A DNA stretch of 64,000 bases, from the NCBI RefSeq assembly GCF_024171895.1, contig NZ_JAMTCQ010000013.1, forward strand, positions 62,001-126,000. Reading direction: 5' to 3'. Positions 8,711-17,558 of the stretch are shown here, one piece after another. Made by a program: the position numbers and the translations under genes. The notes below the pieces were generated by a model. That model was not told where the DNA came from. It worked only from the letters and a program-made list of their open reading frames with translations, and ran no database searches. This stretch comes from Prauserella halophila. GTDB taxonomy: Bacteria > Actinomycetota > Actinomycetes > Mycobacteriales > Pseudonocardiaceae. Position 1 is the stretch's first letter, and each line of letters opens with the position of its first letter.

Positions 8711-9085
8711 TCAGGACACCGCGTGGTGCGCGTTGTCCGCAGCCGGGTCCGCGGCGGGCGGCAGGTCGCGATCGATGTGGTCGGCGTGGAACAGTGCCTG
8801 CGCGAGCAAGCCGCGCACATGGTTGTTGGCCGCCGAGTAGTACACGAACGTACCTTCGCGCCGTCCGGTCACCAGACCGGCGAGCCGCAGTTTCGCCAAG
8901 TGCTGACTCACCGCCGTCGGAGCGGCACCGGCGAGCTCGGCCAGGCACGCGACCGACGACTCGCCCTGCAGCAACGCCCACAGCACCTTGATCCGCGTCG
9001 GGTCGGCGAGCAACCGGAACGTCTCCGCGGCCAGGTCGACCTGCTCGTCGTTCGGCATGTCGAAATCGGGCACGGAACTGTGCAT
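8711..9085 (-). CDS. ArsR/SmtB-family metal-responsive repressor (CzrA/NmtR-like)
   Basis: 124 residues with a winged helix-turn-helix (FRLLADPTRIKVLWALLQ, TAVSQHLAKLRLAGLVTGRREGTFVYYSA). The last helix shows His-X10-His-X2-His spacing (NNHVRGLLAQALFHADH), the alpha-5 zinc/nickel site of CzrA- and NmtR-type sensors, except that the usual first Asp is Asn. One Cys is present in the alpha-3 region (SVACLAELAG). It is divergent from a CDF zinc exporter, and a 22-bp palindrome lies between the two genes, so it most likely represses the exporter and itself until zinc (or cobalt/nickel) binds. Start taken at the ATG at 9083-9085; the ATG at 9056-9058 is an alternative. Confidence 0.85.
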   Translation of the reverse strand: MHSSVPDFDMPNDEQVDLAAETFRLLADPTRIKVLWALLQGESSVACLAELAGAAPTAVSQHLAKLRLAGLVTGRREGTFVYYSAANNHVRGLLAQALFHADHIDRDLPPAADPAADNAHHAVS

Positions 9086-9127
9086 GCCGGACACGATACG
9101 GCATCTCACCATACTTACGCACTTGCT

Positions 9128-9149
9128 TATCTGCGTGAATACGCAGATA
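9128..9149. promoter_or_regulatory. ArsR-type operator in the arsR/CDF divergent promoter
   Basis: Perfect 9-bp inverted repeat TATCTGCGT (9128-9136), spacer GAAT, ACGCAGATA (9141-9149). It ends 8 bp before the GTG start of the CDF exporter and overlaps a possible TTGCTT/GATAGT promoter (9123-9128 and 9146-9151). Size and symmetry fit ArsR/SmtB-family operators. Confidence 0.7.
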
Positions 9150-9157
9150 GTGATCCT

Positions 9158-10192
<1,035 letters not shown>

Positions 10193-10380
10193 GCCCGCCG
10201 GTGCAACCGGATCCTCTGTGCGATCCGCGCCGATCCGCGCCGATCCGACACGGAACGTAGCAAGAAAGCACCCTGCGTCAGATCGACGCCTCCCCGTGAT
10301 CGGATCGTTGTGGCGTTTCTCAAAGGTGCTGGACCGTCGGCGCCGCGATGCGCAGTCTCGGTCCTCTCCCCGACCCCGGT

Positions 10381-10402
10381 GATGCGTTTCCCCCGACGCA
10401 TC
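10381..10402 (+). other. Hairpin in the 5' leader of the M23 peptidase gene
   Basis: Perfect 7-bp stem GATGCGT (10381-10387) / ACGCATC (10396-10402), ending 24 bp before the ATG. It could affect translation or be a simple stem. The surrounding 230-bp leader (10193-10426) does not show an obvious c-di-AMP riboswitch, which was considered because such switches precede some actinobacterial cell-wall hydrolases. Confidence 0.3.
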
Positions 10403-10426
10403 CGACAACACACTTGGAGACCCCGC

Positions 10427-11455
10427 ATGAGTGCGCCCCACGCGCTCAGACGGGCGGCGGCCGTGGTGCTGGCCTCGCTGGCACTGGTCATCGCCCCGAC
10501 CTCCCCGGTCCACGGCCAGGAATCCCCCGACGACCTGGAGACCGCGCGCAGCCAGCTGAGCGAGTCCCAGGCCGCACTGGCACAGACCTATCAGCGCTAC
10601 ACGGACGCGCAGCGCAAACACGAGCGCGCACAGCAGGCCGCCACCCGGGCCCGCTCCCGCGCGGAGAACGCCCGCGGCTCGGCCGACGCCGCTGCCCAGC
10701 GCGTGCGCGGTATGCGCGGCGATGTCGACCGGTTCGCCTCGGCGAGCTTCCGTCAGGGCAGCACGGTCGGCTCGGTCTCGGCCTATCTCGGCGCCGAGAG
10801 CACAACCGAGATGCTGGAACGCTCGTCGCTGCTCAACGCGATCAGCGACGACCAGCTCCGCATTTTCGACCGGATGCGCGCCGCACTCGAACAGCGGCGT
10901 TCCTCCCAGCGCGAAGCGACCGACGCCCTCCGGAAAGCGTCCCGGAACGAACAGGCCGCGGCCTCGGCGAAGGCCGAGGCGCAGCGCGCCTTCGCCGCCG
11001 CGAAGGAGAAGAAGCAGGAGGCCCAGGCCGAGATCGACCGGCTCTCGGCGGCCACCGCAGAGGTGAGCACCGGCGGCGCCGCCAAGCCCGCCGAGGGCGA
11101 GCTCACGTCCACATACGGCGCCCGGTGGGGCTCGGTCCACTACGGCATCGACATCGCCAACAGCATCGGCACGCCGATCCACTCGACGCTGCCGGGCGAG
11201 GTGGTCGAAGCCGGCCCGGCGAGCGGCTTCGGCATGTGGGTGCGCGTGCAGCACTCCGACGGCCTGGTCTCGGTGTACGGCCACATCGACCGGGCGACCG
11301 TATCGGTGGGCCAGCAGGTCGCCGCAGGCGAGCAGATCGCCACGATGGGCAACCGCGGTCAGTCGACCGGCCCGCACCTGCACTTCGAGATCCACGAGAA
11401 CGGCAACAAGATCGACCCGTTGCCGTGGCTGCGCAGCCGGGGTGTGGACATCTGA
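10427..11455 (+). CDS. Secreted M23-family peptidoglycan peptidase with coiled-coil region
   Basis: 342 residues. Signal peptide 1-30 (ending PVHGQ). Residues 35-220 are a long Gln/Ala/Arg-rich coiled coil, as in NlpD/EnvC- and PcsB-like proteins that regulate cell division hydrolases. The C-terminal LytM domain (about 220-338) keeps the zinc-site residues: His and Asp in HYGIDIA, the first His of HLHFEIH, plus GNRGQSTGPHLHF. It should act on peptidoglycan stem peptides outside the membrane. The ATG at 10427 follows a GGAGA site. The gene is convergent with the next one. Confidence 0.87.
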   Translation: MSAPHALRRAAAVVLASLALVIAPTSPVHGQESPDDLETARSQLSESQAALAQTYQRYTDAQRKHERAQQAATRARSRAENARGSADAAAQRVRGMRGDVDRFASASFRQGSTVGSVSAYLGAESTTEMLERSSLLNAISDDQLRIFDRMRAALEQRRSSQREATDALRKASRNEQAAASAKAEAQRAFAAAKEKKQEAQAEIDRLSAATAEVSTGGAAKPAEGELTSTYGARWGSVHYGIDIANSIGTPIHSTLPGEVVEAGPASGFGMWVRVQHSDGLVSVYGHIDRATVSVGQQVAAGEQIATMGNRGQSTGPHLHFEIHENGNKIDPLPWLRSRGVDI

Positions 11456-11478
11456 CCCTGCTCTACTGCACCGGCTCC

Positions 11479-11961
11479 TCAGCCGAGCAGTTCGCGCGGG
11501 ATGCCGTGCTCACCCGAACCGCGGCCACCGGCGACAGGCATCGATGACACGGTTGCGAGCACCGCTCCGAGACTCGGCAACCAGCGCCTGCTCGCATCCG
11601 GGGCGACGAGCCACCACGCGGCGCACTTCTGCCCGCCGTCCGGTAGCGGCACGACCGACCCGGCGGGCAGCACGCGGACACCGCCGGGCAGCGGCTGATG
11701 CGCGGATCCGAACACGTCGGCCTCGGCGAGCAGCACGGTGACGCGCTCGCGCCGGGTCGGCAGACCGAGGGCCGGGCCCGCGCAGTCGAGTTTCCGCAGG
11801 TCCGCGAGCACCGCGTCGGACAGCGCACGTGGCACGACGACGGCGGCGACACCGGAGCCGGTGATCAGTCGCTGACCACCCGCGTGCTGTTCGACGGGCC
11901 AGCCGTACGTGCCGCGGTAGTCGGGACAGGTGGCCTGGTACTCGTCCAGCTCGAGCGTCAT
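11479..11961 (-). CDS. Conserved hypothetical protein (possible short primase/polymerase-N-like family)
   Basis: 160 residues starting at the ATG at 11959-11961, which has a strong AGGAGG site (CGCAGGAGGACCGCG). No catalytic motif could be assigned. The wording of the N-terminus (TCPDYRGTYGWPVEQHAGGQRLITG, AAVVVPRALSDAVLADL) resembles short actinobacterial proteins related to the N-terminal part of bifunctional DNA primase/polymerases, but this is a weak impression. It is divergent from the TetR gene and shares its 95-bp promoter region and the palindrome at 12008-12030, so the TetR protein may control it. Confidence 0.6.
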   Translation of the reverse strand: MTLELDEYQATCPDYRGTYGWPVEQHAGGQRLITGSGVAAVVVPRALSDAVLADLRKLDCAGPALGLPTRRERVTVLLAEADVFGSAHQPLPGGVRVLPAGSVVPLPDGGQKCAAWWLVAPDASRRWLPSLGAVLATVSSMPVAGGRGSGEHGIPRELLG

Positions 11962-12007
11962 CGCGGTCCTCCTGCGGTGCATCGTCGCTCCCACGTGCGT
12001 CCCTACG

Positions 12008-12030
12008 CTAATGGCACTGAGTGCCGCTAG
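12008..12030. promoter_or_regulatory. TetR operator, copy 1 (upstream)
   Basis: 23-bp inverted repeat CTAATGGCAC (12008-12017), centre TGA, GTGCCGCTAG (12021-12030). It lies 27 bp before the TetR ATG in the divergent promoter. The same architecture recurs at 13115-13137. Confidence 0.7.
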
Positions 12031-12056
12031 CAAGAGTTTTCTGCTACGTTCCCGCC

Positions 12057-13118
12057 ATGGCCGCCACCGCGTCGTCCTCGTCGACTCCGTCGTCCCTGTC
12101 GAAGCCGTCGACTCCGTCGTCCCAGCCGCCCCGGTCCGACGCATCACGACCCGGACCGCCGGGATCGCAGGAGTCGGGATCGCCACCGCCGGGATCGCCA
12201 CCGCCGGGATCGCCACCGTCGAGATCGCCGGAGTCCCCTCGGCCGCGCGCCGGGCGGACCGCTGCGGGCAGGCGCAAAGTCCGCCGGACGCTCACCCACG
12301 CCGCGATCGACCTGTTCCTCGCCAACGGCTACGACACGACGACCGTGGACGACATCGCGGCGGCGGCCGGAGTCGGCAGACGTACCTTCTTCCGCTACTT
12401 CCGGTCGAAGGAAGACTCGATCTTCCCCAACCACGACGAGCTGCTCGCCGACATCGAGCGCACCCTCGCCGAATCCGACCCTGCGGCGGAGGCTCCGGTG
12501 GACGCGGTGTGCAGGGCCGTGCGACTCGTCCTCGACTCGTACCTCGCCGATCCGGACGTCTCGCTGAAGCGCTACCGGCTCACCCGCACCGTGATGTCGC
12601 TGCGGGACAAGGAGGTCGCGAGCGTCGACCGGTACCAGCGGGTGTTCACCCGCTTCCTGCGCCGGCGACTGCACGCGGCCGACGATCCGGCCGCCGACAT
12701 GCGTGCCCCCATCATCGGTGCCGCCGTGGCCGCGGCACACAACCACGTGCTGCGCCAGTGGCTGTACAGCGGCGGCGAGGCCGACGCACACCGCCTCGCC
12801 GACCGGGCGTTCGCCATGGTGCGGCAGGCGAACCCGCCCTACCCGGCCGACGCCGACGCCGCCGCCGCCGAGGCGCCGTCGATCCCCACGGAACCACCCG
12901 GACCGGCCGGACCTGCGGGCCGCGCCGACCGGGCCGGCACCGCCGAGCCGGTCGTGGCCGTGCTGCACACCTCGGTACCCGCCGACGAGCTCGTCCGGCG
13001 AATCAACGCCGCTCTCGGCGACGACGCGGCCCTCACCGGCGCGCCGGCGGAGACCGCCGGCGAGGACGGAAGAAACCCTGCCCGGCCTCAGCCGACGGAC
13101 GATACGCATCGACGCTAA
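12057..13118 (+). CDS. TetR-family regulator with Pro/Ser-rich extensions
   Basis: 353 residues, far longer than the usual 190-220. Residues 1-75 are Ser/Pro-rich with repeated PPPGS units. The TetR helix-turn-helix follows: RRTLTHAAIDLFLANGYDTTTVDDIAAAAGVGRRTFFRYFRSKED (about 82-126). The ligand domain runs to about residue 265. The tail (265-353) is low complexity apart from a segment VVAVLHTSVPADELVRRINAAL. ATG at 12057. Two copies of one palindrome flank the gene, the second overlapping its stop codon, which strongly suggests autoregulation. The ligand is unknown. Confidence 0.85.
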   Translation: MAATASSSSTPSSLSKPSTPSSQPPRSDASRPGPPGSQESGSPPPGSPPPGSPPSRSPESPRPRAGRTAAGRRKVRRTLTHAAIDLFLANGYDTTTVDDIAAAAGVGRRTFFRYFRSKEDSIFPNHDELLADIERTLAESDPAAEAPVDAVCRAVRLVLDSYLADPDVSLKRYRLTRTVMSLRDKEVASVDRYQRVFTRFLRRRLHAADDPAADMRAPIIGAAVAAAHNHVLRQWLYSGGEADAHRLADRAFAMVRQANPPYPADADAAAAEAPSIPTEPPGPAGPAGRADRAGTAEPVVAVLHTSVPADELVRRINAALGDDAALTGAPAETAGEDGRNPARPQPTDDTHRR

Positions 13119-13137
13119 CGGCACCGCGTGCCGTTAG
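13115..13137. promoter_or_regulatory. TetR operator, copy 2 (overlaps the TetR stop codon)
   Basis: Perfect 10-bp inverted repeat CTAACGGCAC (13115-13124), centre CGC, GTGCCGTTAG (13128-13137). It matches copy 1 at 17 of 20 arm positions with the same 3-bp spacer. The TAA stop of the TetR gene lies inside it. It could be a second operator or double as a short hairpin terminator. Confidence 0.6.
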
Positions 13138-13202
13138 AGCCGATACCGGTCGACGCCACCACCTGCGGGCAACCCGGAGCGGCCGCACCGGTGCCCACCC
13201 GG

Positions 13203-13340
13203 CTACTCGGGTAGCGAACACGCCCAGGCCGGTTGCACCGGGTCGTCGAGCCACACCGTCTGCGCCTCGGCAGTCACGGTCAGCCCGAATCGCTCCCACG
13301 ACGGCTGTCGCGAGCCGCGCGGCGCGTGATGTCCAGTCAC
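13203..13340 (-). CDS. Small ORF (45 residues) translationally coupled to the phosphotransferase gene
   Basis: The GTG start (13338-13340) overlaps the TGA stop of the upstream phosphotransferase gene in a GTGA arrangement, the coupling seen throughout this window. The product starts VTGHHAPRGSRQPSWERFG and contains TVTAEAQTVWLDDPVQPAW, a compact sequence with normal composition rather than the Arg-rich look of out-of-frame translations. It has no recognised domain. It could be a genuine small partner protein or a truncated remnant of a larger protein. Confidence 0.5.
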   Translation of the reverse strand: MTGHHAPRGSRQPSWERFGLTVTAEAQTVWLDDPVQPAWACSLPE

Positions 13341-14161
13341 TCATACGTGGCTCCAGCCACTCGGTACTGCGCATACCGCTGCGCGGCGTAGATCAGCTTC
13401 GGGAAGTGCCCACGCAGCCGCCACATGCCCAGCACCTCCACGGCGAACGCCGTCACCGCGTCTCGGTCGGCGGCCCGCCACGTCGGGCAGTACGCCGCCC
13501 ACCGTTCAGCCGCATCGCAGTCGTGACCGGCGGCGACCAGCCGGACCGTCAGCAACGTGGGGTCCACCCACCCCGGACCGCTGGCCACCCAGCCCCAATC
13601 GACGAACCGGGCGGTGTCGCCGTACACGAGGATGTTGAGCATGTGCAGGTCCGCATGCACAACCCGGTCGCCCTCGGCGAGGTACTTGTGGCTGCGGCGC
13701 TCCTGGTCCAGCAGCAGACCCCGGTTCTGCCGCTCCCACTCGTCCAGGCCGTCAGGACGTTCGGCGAGCTGGTGCCACGGCGCGGTACGGCGCCACGGCG
13801 TGACCAACGGCTTCTCCGCGACCGGTCCGGCGGCCTGGCGTTCCGACACGACCCGCAGCACACCTACCGCCGCAGGTACGTCCGGCGACCCCGGGCTCAG
13901 GTCGGCGTGCCGCCCGGCGACCTGCTCGAACCCCGCCACGACCCAGTCGTGCCGCTCGAACGTCCACCGCAGCCGCGGGGCATGGGGTTGCAGGTACTGA
14001 TTGGCCGCAACTTCATTGCGCAGCATGCGCGCACGCGCATCACCGTCGGCCACGGCCTCGACGAACGTCTCCTCGTCCACCGTGGCGACCGTCGCCAGGA
14101 AGTCCGACATCGCACCCATGATCTCGGCGGTGCTCGACACGTCCCCCAGGACCTCCTGCAC
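13337..14161 (-). CDS. Aminoglycoside phosphotransferase-family protein, probable N-lobe defect
   Basis: 274 residues from the GTG at 14159-14161. The kinase-like C-lobe is well kept: catalytic loop VVHADLHMLNILV with Asp171 and Asn176, and metal-binding Asp188 in RFVDWGW. In the N-lobe, the position where this family normally has a Lys (VFVKG-like) reads TFVEAV, that is Glu34, so the ATP-anchoring Lys appears to be lost. The reading frame is open for about 23 codons upstream without a usable start, so the N-terminus may be shortened. It probably phosphorylates or binds a small molecule; nothing shows it confers resistance. Confidence 0.75.
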   Translation of the reverse strand: MQEVLGDVSSTAEIMGAMSDFLATVATVDEETFVEAVADGDARARMLRNEVAANQYLQPHAPRLRWTFERHDWVVAGFEQVAGRHADLSPGSPDVPAAVGVLRVVSERQAAGPVAEKPLVTPWRRTAPWHQLAERPDGLDEWERQNRGLLLDQERRSHKYLAEGDRVVHADLHMLNILVYGDTARFVDWGWVASGPGWVDPTLLTVRLVAAGHDCDAAERWAAYCPTWRAADRDAVTAFAVEVLGMWRLRGHFPKLIYAAQRYAQYRVAGATYE

Positions 14162-14499
14162 TTGACCTTGCAGTTCGCCTATCCGCGCGACATCGCGTCC
14201 ACTGTGGACCAGCAGGAACCCTGGCCGCGGTCAGAACTGAGACCCACGTCACGAGCTGTCCGCTGTGGGCGAAACCCGTTCGCAACAGTTTCTGTCGGTG
14301 TGCCAATCTAGACTCGGGACCTGCGCGTGGTGAGCTGTGGCGGCGCCACCGGTGACGTCACATCCGCCGGGGCCGTACGCCGGCCGCGCCGGAGCGACGG
14401 AACCGGATCAACGCCCAGGGTGCTGGAACTCCGGGTGCCGTCACGACGGGGTACCGCGCGCTCCGATCCGCCGAGCACACCAGTTCACGAGGGGGATGT
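14162..14499. other. Divergent intergenic region between the phosphotransferase and MFS genes
   Basis: About 340 bp with promoters for both neighbours. The MFS start is preceded by GAGGGGGATGT. No palindrome like the TetR operators at 12008 and 13115 was found here, and no additional gene is supported. Confidence 0.4.
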
Positions 14500-15966
14500 A
14501 TGACCGACACCGCCCACACCGATACCCCGGCCGGGGAGCCCGGGCAGCAGGATCGGCAGGCGGTGGACCCCAAGGCGCTGCTGCTGATCGGCGTGCTCGT
14601 CGCATCCGCGTTCGTCATGATCCTCAACGAGACGATCCTGAGCGTGGCGCTGCGGCAGCTGAGCCAGGAACTCGAGATCACGACGACCACCGCCCAGTGG
14701 GTGACCAGCGGGTTCCTGCTGACCATGGCCGTGATCATCCCGACCACCGGGTTCCTGCTCGAACGCTTCACCCCGAGGCAGGTGTTCCTCGCCTCGCTCA
14801 CCCTGTTCAGCGCGGGCACGTTGCTGTCGGCACTCGCACCGGGCTTCCCCGTCCTGCTCGCCGGACGGGTCGTGCAGGCGGGCGGCACTGCCGTGATGAT
14901 CCCGCTGCTGATGACCTCGGTCATGCGGCTCATCCCGGAGAGCCGCCGCGGCTCGATGATGGGAACGATCGGCATCGTGATCGCGGTCGCGCCCGCGCTC
15001 GGCCCCACCATCGGCGGCGCGATCCTGTCCGGCCTCGGCTGGCGCTGGATGTTCTGGCTCGTACTGCCGCTGGCGATCGCCGCGCTGCTGATCGGAGCGC
15101 GCTGGCTGCGGCTGGACACCGAGACGCGGAAGGTGCCGCTCGACGTGCTGTCGGTCGTGCTGTCGGCGCTCGGCTTCGGCGGCCTGCTGTACGGCCTGTC
15201 ATCGATCGGTGAAGGCGGAGGCGGCCATGCCGTGCCACCGCTGGTGCCCATCGTCGCCGGCCTGGTGGTGCTGTCGGTGTTCGTGTGGCGGCAGCTGCAG
15301 CTGCAGCGCCGCGACCGCGCGCTGCTGGACCTGCGTCCGTTCGAGTCCCGGGACTTCGTCGTCTCGCTCACCCTGACCGGCCTGCTGTTCATGTGCCTGC
15401 TCGGGGTCGCGTCCATCCTGTTGCCGCTGTACCTGCAGACGGTGCTCGACGCGTCGGCGTTCGAAAGTGGGCTCGCGGTGCTTCCCGGCGGCCTCGCGCT
15501 CGGACTGCTGGGCAGGCCCGTCGGGTCGCTGTACGACCGCATCGGCCCGCGGCCGCTGGTCATTCCCGGCACGGTCGCCATGGCGAGCGGGCTGTGGCTG
15601 TTCACCACGCTCGGTCCCGATTCGACCATCCCCACCATCGTCGCCTATCACGTGATCATGATGGTCGGACTGGCGCTGATGATGACCCCGCTGATGACGC
15701 AGGCACTCGGCTCGCTGACCGAGCAGCTGCAGTCGCACGGCAGCGCGATCCTCGCGACCCTGCAGCAGGTGGCAGGCGCCCTCGGCACGGCGGTGTTCGT
15801 GACCGTCGCCGCGGTCGCCAGCGGCGCCGACTCCGCAGGTCCGGACGCGGACGGGCTGCGCGTGGCGTTCATGATCGCCGGCGGCATCGGTGTCATCGCA
15901 GTGGCGACATCGCTGCTGTTGGGCAAGCACAAATCGAGTGCGGCGACGGCCGGCCACGGTCACTGA
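14500..15966 (+). CDS. MFS drug efflux transporter, DHA2 (14-TM, EmrB/QacA) family
   Basis: 488 residues. The hydrophobic profile suits 14 spans. Motif A-like loop GFLLERFTPRQVF follows span 2, and the antiporter motif C GIVIAVAPALGPTIGG lies near residue 165. FMILNETILSVALRQL in span 1 is the DHA2 motif D1 with Asn-Glu replacing the common Asp. It should be a proton-driven exporter of hydrophobic compounds; the substrate cannot be read from sequence. ATG at 14500. A perfect 18-bp terminator follows it. Confidence 0.87.
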   Translation: MTDTAHTDTPAGEPGQQDRQAVDPKALLLIGVLVASAFVMILNETILSVALRQLSQELEITTTTAQWVTSGFLLTMAVIIPTTGFLLERFTPRQVFLASLTLFSAGTLLSALAPGFPVLLAGRVVQAGGTAVMIPLLMTSVMRLIPESRRGSMMGTIGIVIAVAPALGPTIGGAILSGLGWRWMFWLVLPLAIAALLIGARWLRLDTETRKVPLDVLSVVLSALGFGGLLYGLSSIGEGGGGHAVPPLVPIVAGLVVLSVFVWRQLQLQRRDRALLDLRPFESRDFVVSLTLTGLLFMCLLGVASILLPLYLQTVLDASAFESGLAVLPGGLALGLLGRPVGSLYDRIGPRPLVIPGTVAMASGLWLFTTLGPDSTIPTIVAYHVIMMVGLALMMTPLMTQALGSLTEQLQSHGSAILATLQQVAGALGTAVFVTVAAVASGADSAGPDADGLRVAFMIAGGIGVIAVATSLLLGKHKSSAATAGHGH

Positions 15967-15978
15967 CGGGCCGAACCG

Positions 15979-16021
15979 GGCGGTGCCCACCGCCGTGCGA
16001 CCTACGGCGGTGGGCACCGCC
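15979..16021 (+). terminator. Strong terminator after the MFS gene
   Basis: Perfect 18-bp stem (15979-15996 with 16004-16021), arms beginning GGCGGTGCCCACC and ending GGTGGGCACCGCC, with a 7-nt loop. There is no U tract, as is common in actinobacteria. Confidence 0.8.
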
Positions 16022-16544
16022 CGCCTGCATACCAGTCAGGTGCGCTGGCACCCGTGATATTCCGCGACGGCCACGCCGTCGCCGATCTGCGTGTACGTGC
16101 CGACCCCCGTGACCCTTGACCACGCGGGCAAGTTCCGCGCCAATCACGACTTCGAGGATCTGCGGTCGTTCCTCGAGCGGGTCCGTCCTGGCTCCGGCGT
16201 GCTCGTCCTACCACGAACACCCCACGTTCCTCGCCTTGCAGGCGTTCGCCGCGCTGACCGACCCGTTTCCCCGGCACCGCGACGGCCTGGCTCCAGGTGG
16301 GGACAACCCTGACTCCGGGTGGGCTCCGGGTGGGCACAGCCCTGACTCCAGGCGGGCACAACACAGCCCCCGCAAGGAACAACACGGGCCCCGGAATGCG
16401 CAACACGGCGTCCTGAGTGCAGGACACGCGACCCCGGCGTCGGGGGTTCCCCCGGACGACGTAGTGTGCCATCTTGTCCGTACAGCTTATGCGTACAAGT
16501 TCTCGGCGCGGGTGTGTCGCGCCGATGCCGACAAGGAGGCCGGC
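16022..16544. other. Intergenic region with short degenerate repeats
   Basis: About 520 bp. Between about 16285 and 16430 there are imperfect direct repeats (for example ACAACCCTGACTCCGGGTGG / ACAGCCCTGACTCCAGGCGG, then ACAACACAGCCCC / ACAACACGGGCCC / GCAACACGGCG) ending in a hairpin GTCCTG-AGTG-CAGGAC at 16410-16425. The stretch 16060-16290 has long open frames but no recognisable protein; a decayed gene is possible. Confidence 0.45.
16473..16499. promoter_or_regulatory. Candidate operator upstream of the acid-sugar operon
   Basis: Imperfect inverted repeat CTTGT (16473-16477) and ACAAG (16495-16499); half-sites CTTGTCCGTAC and GCGTACAAG share CTTGT and CGTAC with one base offset. It is 46 bp upstream of the permease start. 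The GntR/HutC regulator at the end of the operon is the likeliest binder. Confidence 0.4.
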
Positions 16545-17558
16545 GTGAGCAACCAGGAAACTTCGCGCGTCCCGATCTTCGCCACGATGCAGCGGATCCC
16601 CGGCGGGTTGATGCTGATCCCGCTGATCCTCGGGGCGATCATCGGCACGTTCGCCTCCGGTGCCCTCGAGATCGGCAGCTTCACCACGGCCCTGTTCGCC
16701 GACAGTGCGCTGCCGCTGATCGCGCTGCTCATCTTCGCCACCGGCACTCAGGTGAGCGCGCGCACCGGCGGACCGATCCTGGCGACCGCGGGCACGCTGC
16801 TGCTCACCAAAAGCCTCATCCCCGCCGGTCTGGCCGTGCTGCTCGGCCTGTTCGTGGGTCTCGACGGCATCTTCGGCATCTCGTTGCTGGCACTGCTCGC
16901 CGCCGTCGACAACAGCAACGGCGGCCTGTGGCTCGCGTTCACCGGCCAGTACGGCGACGAGCGCGACCGCGGCGCCTACCTCGCCAGTGCGATCAACGAC
17001 GGCCCGTTCCTGACGCTGATGTTCCTCGGCGCCTCCGGGCTGGGCGACATCCCGCTGCTGGCACTGGTCGGCGCCATCGTGCCGTTCCTGCTGGGCGTAC
17101 TCGTCGGCAACCTCGACCCGCAGTGGCGCAAGGTGGTCGCCGGCGTTCCGAACATCGTCATCCCGTTCTTCGCGTTCGCGCTCGGCACCGGTATCGACCT
17201 CGGCGACATCGTCACCGGCGGCGTCAGCGGCCTGGTGCTCGGTGCGATCGTCGCGCCGGTGACCGGCTTCCTGGTCTACCTCGGCTACCGCTTCCTGCTG
17301 CGCCGCGGAAAGATGTCCGGCATCGGCTTCGCCGCGGGCACGACCGCAGGCAACGCGATCGCCACCCCGGCGGTCGTGGCCGCAGCCGACCCGACGTTCC
17401 AGCAGTACGTCGGCACGGCCACCGCACAGATCGCGGCGTCGGCTCTCGTCACGGCACTCCTGGCGCCGTCGATCGCCGCGTTCCTGCTCAAGCGTTCCGG
17501 GGCACTCGCGAAGCCGGACCCGGCACCGGCACCGGCCAACCCGGCGGAACCCGCATGA
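16545..17558 (+). CDS. 2-keto-3-deoxygluconate permease-family (KdgT) transporter
   Basis: 337 residues, near the KdgT length of about 330, with roughly ten membrane spans. Conserved family stretches include GGLMLIPLILGAIIGTF, DNSNGGLWLAFTGQYGD, INDGPFLTLM and GTTAGNAIATPA. Start is the GTG at 16545 with AAGGAGG upstream. The next gene begins inside its stop codon (ATGA). Because it sits with a DUF1537 kinase and PdxA2, the substrate is more likely a four-carbon sugar acid such as D-threonate or D-erythronate than 2-keto-3-deoxygluconate. Confidence 0.85.
   Translation: MSNQETSRVPIFATMQRIPGGLMLIPLILGAIIGTFASGALEIGSFTTALFADSALPLIALLIFATGTQVSARTGGPILATAGTLLLTKSLIPAGLAVLLGLFVGLDGIFGISLLALLAAVDNSNGGLWLAFTGQYGDERDRGAYLASAINDGPFLTLMFLGASGLGDIPLLALVGAIVPFLLGVLVGNLDPQWRKVVAGVPNIVIPFFAFALGTGIDLGDIVTGGVSGLVLGAIVAPVTGFLVYLGYRFLLRRGKMSGIGFAAGTTAGNAIATPAVVAAADPTFQQYVGTATAQIAASALVTALLAPSIAAFLLKRSGALAKPDPAPAPANPAEPA

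Noticed and set aside
10193..10426. c-di-AMP (ydaO-type) riboswitch before the M23 peptidase gene
   Set aside because: Only a 7-bp hairpin is visible; the conserved riboswitch core could not be matched by eye.
16060..16290. Possible transposase or methyltransferase remnant upstream of the acid-sugar operon
   Set aside because: Both strands have open frames but none gives recognisable motifs, inverted repeats or target duplications.
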